Positions 33,572 through 42,882 of a stretch of 64,000 nt of DNA are shown piece by piece; the stretch's first letter is position 1; each line of letters begins with the position of its first letter. Below the pieces are notes generated by a model that worked only from the letters and a program-made list of their open reading frames with translations, was not told where the DNA came from and did no database searches. The position numbers and the translations under genes are program-made. The stretch is from Adenophora triphylla var. japonica (Eukaryota > Streptophyta > Magnoliopsida > Asterales > Campanulaceae): assembly GCA_022495995.1 (NCBI GenBank), contig JAFEMH010005397.1, forward strand, positions 1 through 64,000, read 5' to 3'.

Positions 33572-33795
33572 ATCCTAAAACGCCATCATCGAGGTTCGAG
33601 GCACCTAAGACGCCATCATCAAGGTTCGAGGCACCTAAGACGCCATCATCAAGATTCAAGGCACCTAAAACGCCATCATCGAGGTTCAAGGCACCTAAGA
33701 CGCCATCATCAAGGTTCGAGGCACCTGAGACGCCATCACCGAGGTTCAAGGCACCTAAGACGCCATCATCAAGGTTCGAGGCACCTAAAACGCTA
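33572..33795. repeat. Minisatellite 2 of the middle element
   Basis: About eight units of exactly 30 bp: GGCACCTAAGACGCCATCAT followed by CAAGGTTCGA. Because 30 is divisible by three, long open frames appear on both strands; these are by-products. Confidence 0.95.
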
Positions 33796-33834
33796 TCACA
33801 CACAACACGAGGAAAGCGATAAATCGCAATCATC

Positions 33835-34560
33835 CTTTAGGGTGACTTCCCAAAAATAGTCAAACCATAGGCGACTTCCCAAAACAAGCCAAAACCTTAG
33901 GGCGACTTCCCAACAATAGTCAAACCATAGGGCGACTTCCCAAAAATAGTCAAAACCGTAGAGCGACTTCCCAAAAATAGTCAAGTAACAGGGCGACTTC
34001 CCAAAAATAGTCAAACCATAGGGCGACTTCCCAAAAATAGCCAGACCTTAGGGTGACTTCCCAAAAATAGTCAAACCTTAGGGCGACTTCCCAAAAATAG
34101 TCAGACCTTAGGGTGACTTCCCAAAAATAGTCAAACCATAGGGCGACTTCCCACAAATAGTCAAGTCATAGGGTGACTTCCCAAAAATAGTCAAAACCTT
34201 AGGGCGACTTCCCAAAAACAGTCAAACCTTAGGGCGACTTCCCAAAAATAGTCAAACCATAGGGCGACTTCCCAAAAATAGTCAAAACCGTAGGGCGACT
34301 TCCCAAAAATAGTCAAGTAACAGGGTGACTTCCCAAAAATAGTCAAATCATAGGGCGACTTCCCAAAAATAGTCAAGTCATAGGGTGACTTCCCAAAAAT
34401 AGTCAAAACCTTAGGGCGACTTCCCAAAAATAGTCAAGTCATAGGGTGACTTCCCAAAAATAGTCAAAACCTTAGGGCGACTTCCCAAAACAATGATCAT
34501 AAAGTGACTTCCCGAAAATAGTCAAATCTTAGGGCGACTTTCCTAAAGCAAAGAGGGTCG
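33835..34560. repeat. Minisatellite 3 of the middle element
   Basis: About 23 units of 30-32 bp: AGGGCGACTTCCCAAAAATA followed by GTCAAACCTT or a variant. An isolated unit already occurs at 33354. Confidence 0.95.
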
Positions 34561-35042
34561 AAGACTAAAGATAGTCGAAAGACCCGAACTACGATCGGCT
34601 TGATTCCTCTTAAGGATACGTAGGTAGCCTATCATTAGGTTCACCACTGCACCAAAATGGTCGTTCCTATCCCCAAAGCAGAGCGGATATACAACCCTAG
34701 CCATCGACCAAAGAGGGTCATTTCCTATCCCCAGCAGAACGGATATACAACCCTAGCCATCAGACCAAAGAGGGTCATTTCTTATCCCCACCAGAGTTTC
34801 TTTCAGCAATCGACCGTAGAACTCGCTCGCCAGGTTGACATCCTAAAACAGTCACTCCAGGGTCGACAACTAAAGATAGTCGAAAGACCCGAACTACGTC
34901 CGGCTTGATTCCCACTAGGGATACGTAGGTAGCCTATTAAATAGGTTCAGCCACTCGATCACTCGATCATCCTGTCAAATATGGAGCCTTACTCTTATCG
35001 ACGACCCCGCTTCCTTCGAAAGCACCGTCGCCGAGGGGCTAC

Positions 35043-36890
35043 TGTAAGTGCTCCAATTTGAGCCGTTAGTATTTTCGTTAGAAAGTTAACGAAAGTTTTA
35101 ACATTTCTAACATTTCTAACAAACCCTAACCTTTCTAACAAAGCAAGGGTAAAGTGGGCATTGCCATTTAAAGATAAACAAGGAAAGGAATCCTAAAAAG
35201 CAAAAGAAATGGAAAAAACCCGAATTGGTAAGTTGAAAAACAGCTTCAGTTTGAATTTTAAAAAGATTATTCTTCCTGCTCCAAAGCCAAGATCTGTAGC
35301 GGATGAACAAAGGCACGCCAACAGACCCTCCGCGCGGATGTGATTGCATCTCCCTGGCTTATAAATTGAACCCTCCTCTCTCGCTTAAAACAACACAATT
35401 TGATCACAAAGAACGAAACTATGGCGAATATAGGGAGAAAACAAAGGGGAATTCACTTGAATTGCCACCATTTTCTCTTCAATCTTTCCCAAATCTCACT
35501 CACTCACAAACACTTCAAATCACTCTCATACATACTCTTATACATACACTAACTCAAGCTCAAATCACCCTTTAGGAGGAGGAATAGAGAGAAAACATAG
35601 AGGACTTCATTGTTATCTACTTGTTTTCTCTTTAACCAACTCAAATCATCAACCCTAAACACTTTCAAATCCTAAACACATTCAAGCCTTTGAATCCATT
35701 CAAACACAAGACACAAGGAAGATAGGTATAACCTCCCTCTCCCTACACTAAGTCTCTCATCCATGCATGCATTTGCAAACTACAAAATGTAGTTCTTTCA
35801 TCTTCTTGCTTTAGATCTAAGAAGATCACCATGGAAGACCATCTCCATGGATGATCTTCTACAAAGATCAAAATTATTTTCAAGTTCTCTTACTTTCTTG
35901 CAAAGAAAACTCATTTTCAAAATCCTAAAAAACATTTTCAAGCATCAAATCTCATTTTCAAAGGATAAAAATCCCCTTCCCAAGCAAATGAAATGTTTAG
36001 TCCTAATGTACCCCAAGGATGGTTTGGTATAGTTGACTCACCACTAAAATGTCAAGTGATCACTAACCAAAACCTAGGGAAATGGGGACAAGCATGGATG
36101 CAAAACCCCCTTTAAAATCACATTTTCTCTCTTGAGAAGTTGCTGTCCAGTAGCAATTTTCTCAGACCTCAGTCCATGGTCTAATTTTTTGGACACAGAT
36201 AAATGTGGAATTTGGTGTTGACTACAAAACACTTTTTGTAGCCAACATCCAGATCTTTCCATACATATTTTTACTTTATTTTTTGGGTGAGTAAAACTCC
36301 TCTTTTCAAATTTTCTTTCAGAGGCTAGTTCATCAGCTTCTGGGAATCCAGATCTCATATCTGAGGTTTCCAGAAGGTTTTGACCCCTAAAATTACTTCC
36401 AAAATGGAAAATTCCTTTGCAGAAACCCTATTTAGGGTGTTTTAAGCAACTTTCATTCTCGGACTTTCCCCAGATTCTGAGGTTTTGAAGCCTTTAAGTC
36501 CATTTCAAAGTCAAGGGGTCAACTGCCTTTTTTATTCTGGCAGAATTGCTTTTCAACTCCCAAAAATCTTTTGAGTGCCAAGACTCAACCCAAAAATCAT
36601 ACCAAAAATCTTGGGGATTGTTCAAAGTCTTATAAAGAGTTCCCCATTTTTGTTTTTCCTAGTTTTAACTCATTTTGGTCAAAACACACACACACACACA
36701 CACAAAAGGATTTCAAATGTTTGGAAGACTCGTTTTACGAGGCGCTCCGGGTGCACACTAACGTCCTTCCCGACGCGTAACATGACCTCCGAACCTAAAT
36801 TTCTGATCTCGGGCATTTTTCAAAGTTTTGGCCCTTAAAACAAAAATGGCGTGGCGACTCCGTTTTGATTTTCAAAAAAAATCGGGTACA
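35043..36890 (+). repeat. 3' LTR of the middle Tat/Ogre-like element
   Basis: 1848 bp, TGTAAGTGCTCC to ATCGGGTACA, following the purine tract GCCGAGGGGCTAC. It has a TATA box (35360) and a (CA)n run at 36684-36702. The last part resembles the corresponding part of the inner element's LTR (reverse complement of 39925-40020). SIRE coding sequence resumes directly after it. Confidence 0.75.
35329..35366 (+). promoter_or_regulatory. Core promoter of the middle element's LTR
   Basis: Perfect palindrome TCCGCGCGGA (35329-35338), 21 bases, then TATAAAT (35360-35366). The CCGNNCGG core and spacing match the promoters of the inner element. Confidence 0.55.
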
Positions 36891-36892
36891 TC

Positions 36893-39021
36893 ACAAGATC
36901 CTCAAGAACTTCAGGCAGCCATTAACTTATCCAAAACTGTGCACAAAGGCAAGCAACCCCTGACAGCTATCCCCACCAGGCAGACAGCTACCAGATCCAA
37001 GGTACAATCCTCTTTATCCATTCCTTCTAAATCCTTGCCAAAGAAAAGAAAACCTGAAAAGAAAGCTCCCAAGGCCAAGAAAACCAAAATAAATACCCCT
37101 TCCCTTTCTCCAAAATCCACTACCGCCCCAAGAATGGACAAGTCATCAACACCTAGCTCAGTCACCAAATAGCCATTGAAGCCATCCTTAACCTCAAAGA
37201 ACAATCAGAGAAGCAACCTTTAAGGGGGAACACTGATGAAAACATCCCCTCTACCCAACCTGAACAGTTAGCCAAAATCTTAAGAGCCATTGATGCTATT
37301 GAGTTGGATGGGAACCCTGATACTGAAAAGGCTGCTCTCATTTATCTTGAGGATGTTCTTAGTAAAGAGGAGACTGTGATTGCCATAGATGAACTTAGGT
37401 CTAGGCTTATCAAGAAAAGAAGTGGACCAGGAGAGTCATCCAGTAATCCAAAGGTGACAGCTATGGATGAAGATATCCCAATCACCCCTTCCATTCCTGA
37501 GACTGAGCTTGTGAATGAACCTACCCCAACTGTTGAAATTGATAGGGGGAATCCTGATAAGACATCTGAGGTCATTCAAAGTCTTAAGAAAGTTGGTGTT
37601 GAAATTGATCCCAATCTTGTCTCAAAGGGAGAAACAATCCTTAATGCTTGCAAGGGACTTGTGTTTGATGGAACACCAGAAAATGAGGCAGTCCTTATAT
37701 CCATTCTTGAGCAAAAGTTGACCAAGGGAGAAGTCAGGGCAGCTTTGAACCTTCTAAAATCCCAATTTTGTTCTGATCTCCTCAAGCATAGTCTTGATCA
37801 ATCATCTGTCTCAATCCCATCTTTTTCAACCCATGCCTCTGCTCCTACCAAGCCAATTTCTCCAATTCCTGAGAATGAACCTACTGAAGCCTCCCCTCAA
37901 AGTCCAATACTAGCTGGACAAGGTCAAGATGTGTCTGACAGTGATCCCTTGCCCAACAGTCCTGACAGCCCTCCAAGCCACTCCATTCCTCCAACTCCCA
38001 ATCAAGCCTACCTTCCCAAAAAGGAACCTTGGATGCTTAGCTGTGGCATTGACTTTTCAATTTCTTCCATCAAAGCAGCAAAATCAAGGTTTAGTTTTCT
38101 TTGCCTATGAAGAATGGAGAGTGTCAAGGACTTCTTCAACCTCTCATTTTGTTCATCAAATCCCATCATTCCCAAAATTCATCACTCCCAATACACTCAT
38201 TGATTGAGAAATTCTCTTTAGCCAACTTCTCTCTACATCACTCAATTCTTGTCTCTTCATGCCAAAAGGCCTAGTTTTCACTTTGTGCATTGAACTTGCC
38301 AAATCATTCTTTCTCTCTCTCTGTTTGAACAGAAGTATGCCCTTATGCTTTTGATAAGCAAAATTGTCAATATCTTTCCCCCAACCCTTAATCCAGGCAT
38401 TGAGCCCTATCTCTCATCATCTCTGTTGATCCCATTCTCTTCAACTCTCCCAATGAAAACTCTCATTTCATGAAACTGATCTCTATTCCTAAGATCAAAG
38501 AGTTCAGAGCATCCATTGCTGTCAGCCAAAGCAGAGCTCATACTGTTATTGATCTTTCATCAGACTCTGACAGTGATGATGATGATGATGATGATGATGA
38601 TCTTTCAAGCTCACATCAAGTCTCTCCCATTATCATTCCATCTTCTACCATTCCCAATTCTCCTCAACAATCCTCTCATATGTCCCCTATTCCTCAAGCC
38701 CCAGTGCATATGTCTCCTGTTCCTCATCCAGATCCATCCCTTGTGCCCAAGATAAGCAAGAAAGCAAGGAACAAAAAGAAGCATCTATGGGGTACAATGA
38801 GAATAAGAAATGATCAGATGCCCCTCACTAGAGCACAACTGAAAGCAAAGGAAGATAAGTTCTTCAAGTATGATGAGAGGATGACTTGGGAATGGAACAA
38901 TGAGTTCTATTACAGAGGAGTTGAACCTGAAATGAGAAGAGAACTGGAGGAAGAAAGAAATGAGCTCCTTTCAGCAAGACAAGAAAGAGAAGAATTTTAT
39001 GATCAACTTGCTGATGACTGA
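36893..39021 (+). pseudogene. SIRE-type 3' ORF (post-pol, env-like position)
   Basis: Three stretches in different frames follow one another: 36893-37172 (Lys/Pro/Ser-rich, SKSLPKKRKPEKKAPKAKK), about 37170-38110 (acidic, IEAILNLKEQSEKQPL and later LEQKLTKGEVRAALNLLKSQ), and 38470-39021. The last has a Ser/Asp-rich run of GAT codons, a Pro-rich linker and a charged C-terminal helix, RRELEEERNELLSARQERE. SIRE elements carry a reading frame here that has been compared to env; no signal peptide or transmembrane segment is seen in this copy. It has two or more frameshifts. The stop is 240 bp before the LTR. Confidence 0.6.
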
Positions 39022-39246
39022 ATTGTACTTTGTTAACATTTTTTTGTGGTTGAAACAATCTTTTGTTTGGTTTTGTGTTTGAATGGCTGTAATTTGTGAA
39101 CTTTTCTCATTTTGAGATCAAATCCAAGTATTTCAAACTCATTCTGATTACTTGTGCATGATATGAATCCCTGAATTACTTCTTTCATTTATATTTCTAT
39201 TATCATTAAACTATGAAGACATGTTCTAAATAGATCTTCCTTTACC

Positions 39247-39259
39247 AAAAAGGGGGAAA
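39247..39259 (+). other. Polypurine tract of the SIRE-like element
   Basis: AAAAGGGGGAAA immediately before the 3' LTR; primes plus-strand synthesis in LTR elements. Confidence 0.85.
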
Positions 39260-39759
39260 TTGTTAGGACCTAACTTTGATCAATGTCTCAGTTAGTTGGT
39301 TTTGATAAAGGAATATATATATAGAACAGGTTTATATCAAAAGAGGAAATCGTTATATTCATCTTTCGCCTTATCTCGACAGCATGAGTATGACAGCTTA
39401 TGATTCTATCTTATACATTGGTTACATTCAATCAATAAACATGAATCATATTCCCTATCTTAACTATCAAGATCATCAAGTGCATCTCGCCCTTATTAGA
39501 GAACATCTCTCGATAGCTAAGCCTTGTATGATCTCGACAGCCATGACTTCATTCCTCTCGATAGCCATCACTTTGTCTCAATCTCGCTACCACAATCTCA
39601 TCCAAAGTGGAACCCGAATCTTCACAGCTGCCAAGTTCACCATTGAAGACCAATGAAGACCACCGAAGACCTTCTCGAAACTCTCGCCCAAGCCACACTC
39701 AAGCCGCTCATGAAGACCTGCAAGTGGACATGTGGGGCAAAGACCAAATAAGGCTCATT

Positions 39760-39809
39760 AATGTAGCCGCAATGCCATATTCCAACGGCTACATTGAAGG
39801 GTATAAATA
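39760..39809 (+). promoter_or_regulatory. Core promoter of the SIRE-like 3' LTR
   Basis: A perfect 10-bp inverted repeat, AATGTAGCCG (39760-39769) and CGGCTACATT (39786-39795), lies six bases before TATAAATA (39802-39809). This whole block is deleted from the 5' LTR. Transcription would run rightwards, here directly into the inner element. Confidence 0.65.
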
Positions 39810-40598
39810 GAGGAGTTCATCCTCTACACAAACTACTCTTGAAAAATACTCTTTTTCACAGTCCAAAACCTTTCCCTTACTGTGAATGTGGTGCCCAAAT
39901 TTTTGTTGGATTCACGCGAGTTTGAAGACATCCGAGTTTAATTTGAAAAACGGAGTCGCCACGCCATTTTGATTACCTCAAAACTTTGAAAAAAAGGTTT
40001 TTACTTGGGTTCGGAGGTTAAGTTACCCCTTGGGAAGAACGTTTGGCGTTCACCCAAAGTGCCTTGCCGGAGCAAGTCTCCCAAGATTTCAGTAATCGTG
40101 CTTGCTTGCGTGCTTTCTTGTGTGCATGTGTTTGAGAAAAAAGGAGGGAATGTCCCAAGTCGTCTTCCGGACGTACAAACCATTTGTTGGTTGTCGTTCG
40201 GGATTCCTTGGAATTTTATGTATTTGGGATTATGATCCCGTCCTCATCTTATGACTTGTGATCATCGCATTTTAACCTCGGGACCCTTGGGACTTGCGTG
40301 ATCGAGAGAATGACTCTCTTTTGGTCAAAGATGAGGTTCTTTAGAAAAGGAGGGTCCTTAGCCCATCAATCCTACGCTTTAAGACGGTCGAGCTCGTATA
40401 GAGGCTTCATACTCTTTCTTAAGCGATAATCGGAGATATAGGGTTCAAGGTTGTCCCTTTTCTAAAGAAATCGTGAACCTTTAATGGAAGGAACGATGTA
40501 AAGATAGGATCTTTTACACCGGTCCGTTCCAAGGTTGGGGGAAAGGGGAAATGCATGATGAAAAATGACTCTTTAATGAAAAGATGACATTTTTGGGT

Positions 40599-40915
40599 TG
40601 CAAATGATGCACTTAGTTTAAAGAAATAATCTTTATTGCAAATGATGCATAAAGATTTGATTTTTATGCAAATGATGCATTTTTGTTGAAGAAATTGGCA
40701 TTCATTATGCAAATGATGCATAAAGATTGCATTTTGAAAAGCATATGATGCTAGTTTATGGTAAAGACATGGTCTTTAAAGCAAATGATGCTTGAACAAG
40801 GGGTTTTGAATGCAAAGGATGCATTTATATTGAAAAGATTGGATTTTTATATGCAAATGATGCATAAAAATGACATTTTTATTTGAAAATGGGGGTTTTA
40901 GGTGCAAAGGATGCA
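40599..40915 (-). repeat. Nine-fold TGCAAATGATGCA array in the LTR
   Basis: Copies (some TGCAAAGGATGCA or GCATATGATGC) start at 40599, 40637, 40667, 40708, 40741, 40781, 40811, 40852 and 40903, about 30-40 bp apart. The motif has TGCA at both ends, so each could form a small hairpin in RNA. It lies downstream of the LTR TATA box in transcript orientation. The same array is at about 51846-52163. Confidence 0.85.
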
Positions 40916-41291
40916 CCTTTATGAAAAAGACTACATTTTTATGACAAATGAGGTCTTAATGCATGCAAAAGGGGAAGGGGGTGATAAAGATGTGATCTTT
41001 AACTATGAATGCCAAGTCCCAAGCAAGATATATGAATGCAATGAGCAAGTATATCAATTAAAAGCAAGGTTAGGGCGTGCGAGGTTACCAATTGCTTCCT
41101 TTGCTTCTTTGGTCGGAGCTAGGAGGAGAGGTTGGTCTTGGATCTTCAAGGAGGAGGGAGGGAGCTTCTTGGCCTTCTTCTTCACCTTCTTGAGTCTTCA
41201 CCAATATTCTTCACGTCTTGGGAGTGACTGATTGTATTGCTATGGATTGTGTGTATTGTTGTTGTGTCTTGAAATGGGTAGAGGAGGGCTC

Positions 41292-41361
41292 TATTTATAG
41301 GCAGTCTGGATAAGGCTAATGAAGCCGTGCGGCTAGGGGCAAGCTAATGCACCGTGCGGCA
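41292..41361 (-). promoter_or_regulatory. LTR promoter of the inner element (left copy)
   Basis: Minus strand: palindrome near 41350-41361 (damaged, ACCGTGCGGC), then AGCCGCACGGCT (41334-41323), 23 bases, then TATAAATA (41299-41292). The right LTR has the intact version: AGCCGTGCGGC at 52600 and 52569-52580, TATA at 52545-52538. Confidence 0.75.
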
Positions 41362-41595
41362 TTATCCATCGTGACTCAAAGATTTCTAGAACCATGCAAG
41401 GTGGCAAATTCTAGAACCTTCTTCCTAATTAAGAAAAACGTGTTTTCTTAATTAGGAAGGCTCCTTTCAGCCCTAAAGTTGATTTGGGACTGTTCTGAAC
41501 ATTTCCGGAACACTAGGAAGGTCCGGGAATTACGGAAACTTACCGAAATTGCCGGAAATTTAACCTAAGGCATGAGCCAGATTTGGGTACTTACA

Positions 41596-42660
41596 GAAGC
41601 CCCTCGGCAACGTCACTTGCAAGGCGAGTGGGGTTGTCGATAGAAAAGGATCCGATCTGGCGAATGCCGAGACGGATTGGGTGACCAAGGTGGTCGAGTG
41701 GCTGAACCTCTGGAAGGCTACCTACGTATCCCGGAGGAATCAAGCCAGGCCGTAGTTCGGAATTAGGATCCGCTGGGGGAGGAAGAAGAGAAACTGGTCT
41801 CTTGCTGGGGAAATAGAAGAGAAAATGACCTAGGAGGTCAAGCAATTGATCCTACTGGGGATATGCTAGGAATGACCAAGGTGGTCGGATATCTGAACCT
41901 CTATGAGGGGCTGCTTTATCACTGAGGAGTGACAAAGAAACAGGGTGACCAAAGTGGTCGAATGGCTGGACCTTTTATAAAAGGCTACCTACGTATCCCG
42001 GAGGAATCAAGCCTTGATCGTAGTTCAAGCATCACTAGATAGTTAGGAACGATGTCTAGGATTCTTGAGATTTTGACAATTAATGGAGGCTGTCACCTGA
42101 TTGACAATTAATGGAGGATGTCACCTGATTGAAACTAGAGCTTACGTCACTATCGAGTGGATAGAGGTAGCTAGAGTTTGGTGAACTTGAGCATACGTCT
42201 CAATCTCTTTCGAATCAGAGATATGGGTTGCCAAAGCTAGAATGATTTAAGCATACGTCTCAATCTCTTTCGAATCAGAGATATGGGTTGCCAGAGCATA
42301 CGTCTCAATCTCTTTCGAATCAGAGATATGGGTTGCCAAAGTTTGAATGGCTTAAGCATACGTCACTATTCGGGATAGAGGTAGCTTAATGTTGAGAGAA
42401 ACTTGAGCGTACGTCACTATTCGGGATAGAGGTAGCTTAAGTTGAGAGAAACTTGAGCGTACGTCACTATTCGGGATAGAGGTAGGCTCAGTTTAGAGTT
42501 TTGACAATTCGGAGGTTATCACCTAGCGTTATCCCGTTATAACGGAATTAACGGAGGCGACTGGGAATAGAGCTTGATTGCTAAAGAGATAAGGGATATT
42601 TTCTGAAAAAGATGCTATCTGGGTTAAAAGATAACGGAAATTGCATGCCCAAGTGGAAGG
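41596..42660 (-). other. 3' untranslated region of the inner element
   Basis: Holds the purine tract (minus GCCGAGGGGCTTC next to the LTR), two CTACG/CGTAG hairpins (41722-41755, 41989-42023), and tandem repeats at about 42130-42490. The repeats are three units with GCATACGTCTCAATCTCTTT (57-60 bp) and three with GAGCGTACGTCACTATTCGG (about 50 bp). No gene. Confidence 0.75.
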
Positions 42661-42699
42661 TCCAGGGGCAGGATTGTAATTTCTGCTCAGAGCGAATGA

Positions 42700-42770
42700 A
42701 GCCGCCCGGCATGAGATGGAGAAAAAGGAGCCGTACGGCTAGAGACCTGTTTTTTCCAGATTATTTAAAA
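42700..42770 (+). promoter_or_regulatory. Promoter of the antisense PMD gene
   Basis: Palindromes AGCCGCCCGGC (42700-42710) and AGCCGTACGGCT (42729-42740), then 21 bases, then TATTTAAA (42762). Same arrangement as the LTR promoter but on the other strand. Confidence 0.6.
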
Positions 42771-42882
42771 CAGGTTTGAACGGGCATTGGGCATTATTGC
42801 CGCCCAAGAACTGCCGAGGAAGAGAGAGAAAGGAGAGAATTTCTTCAAAATTCTTCAATTCCCTTTGCTTCTATCGATTGGA

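Larger units (their letters stand above)
33431..34928 (+). other. Three conserved CTACG/CGTAG hairpins in the 3' region
   Basis: At 33431-33466, 34589-34623 and 34894-34928 the sequence reads CTACG, 25-26 bases with GGCTTGATTCC and GGATA, then CGTAG followed by GTAGCCTAT. The outer 5-bp arms are perfect and an inner ATTCC/GGAT pairing is possible. The same element occurs in inverted orientation, matching that element's strand, at 41722-41755 and 41989-42023 in the other Tat/Ogre-like element. Confidence 0.7.
29455..36890 (+). mobile_element. Tat/Ogre-like Ty3/gypsy element, lacking 5' LTR and pol
   Basis: Plus-strand order: gag (about 30560-31500), long untranslated region with three minisatellites (32733-34560), polypurine tract GAGGGGCT (35033-35040), 3' LTR 35043-36890. 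The LTR's last 110 bp contain ATGGCGTGGCGACTCCGTTT, shared with the LTR of the element at 39881-52850, so the two are relatives. No protease, RT, RNase H or integrase is found. The left boundary, inside SIRE gag, is approximate; no LTR or primer site is there. A deletion joining the two elements therefore probably removed both their pol regions. Confidence 0.75.
39881..41595 (-). repeat. 3' LTR of the inner element
   Basis: 1715 bp, near-identical to 51127-52850. It contains a minus-strand TATA box at 41292-41299 with GCCGTGCGGC palindromes at 41323-41334 and about 41350, and the TGCAAATGATGCA array at 40599-40915. Most differences from the other LTR are 1-5-bp indels between 41330 and 41580. 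Confidence 0.95.

Noticed and set aside
33548..34427. Repetitive proteins (HLRRHHQGSR and DYFWEVALRF types) on both strands
   Set aside because: The 30-bp unit length is a multiple of three, so frames stay open by arithmetic; no conserved protein family is involved.
33835..34560. Regular 30-bp repeats resembling a CRISPR array
   Set aside because: Repeats are directly adjacent with no unique spacers, there are no cas genes, and the DNA is plant nuclear; it is a retrotransposon minisatellite.
36684..36702. Regulatory Z-DNA-like CA run
   Set aside because: A short dinucleotide repeat within an LTR, with no further support for function.
36828..36892. N-terminal part of the 36828 frame as SIRE protein
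   Set aside because: The first 22 codons are the end of the middle element's LTR (ATGGCGTGGCGACTCCGTTT block); SIRE coding resumes only after 36890.
40419..40721. Cys/Ile-rich 100-codon ORF in the inner element's LTR (and 51760-51966)
   Set aside because: It is the translation of the TGCAAATGATGCA array; the frame is not conserved between the two LTRs.
40005..41231. Identical plus-strand ORFs of 76 and 109 codons in both LTRs
   Set aside because: Identity only reflects LTR duplication; they resemble nothing and lie antisense within the LTR.
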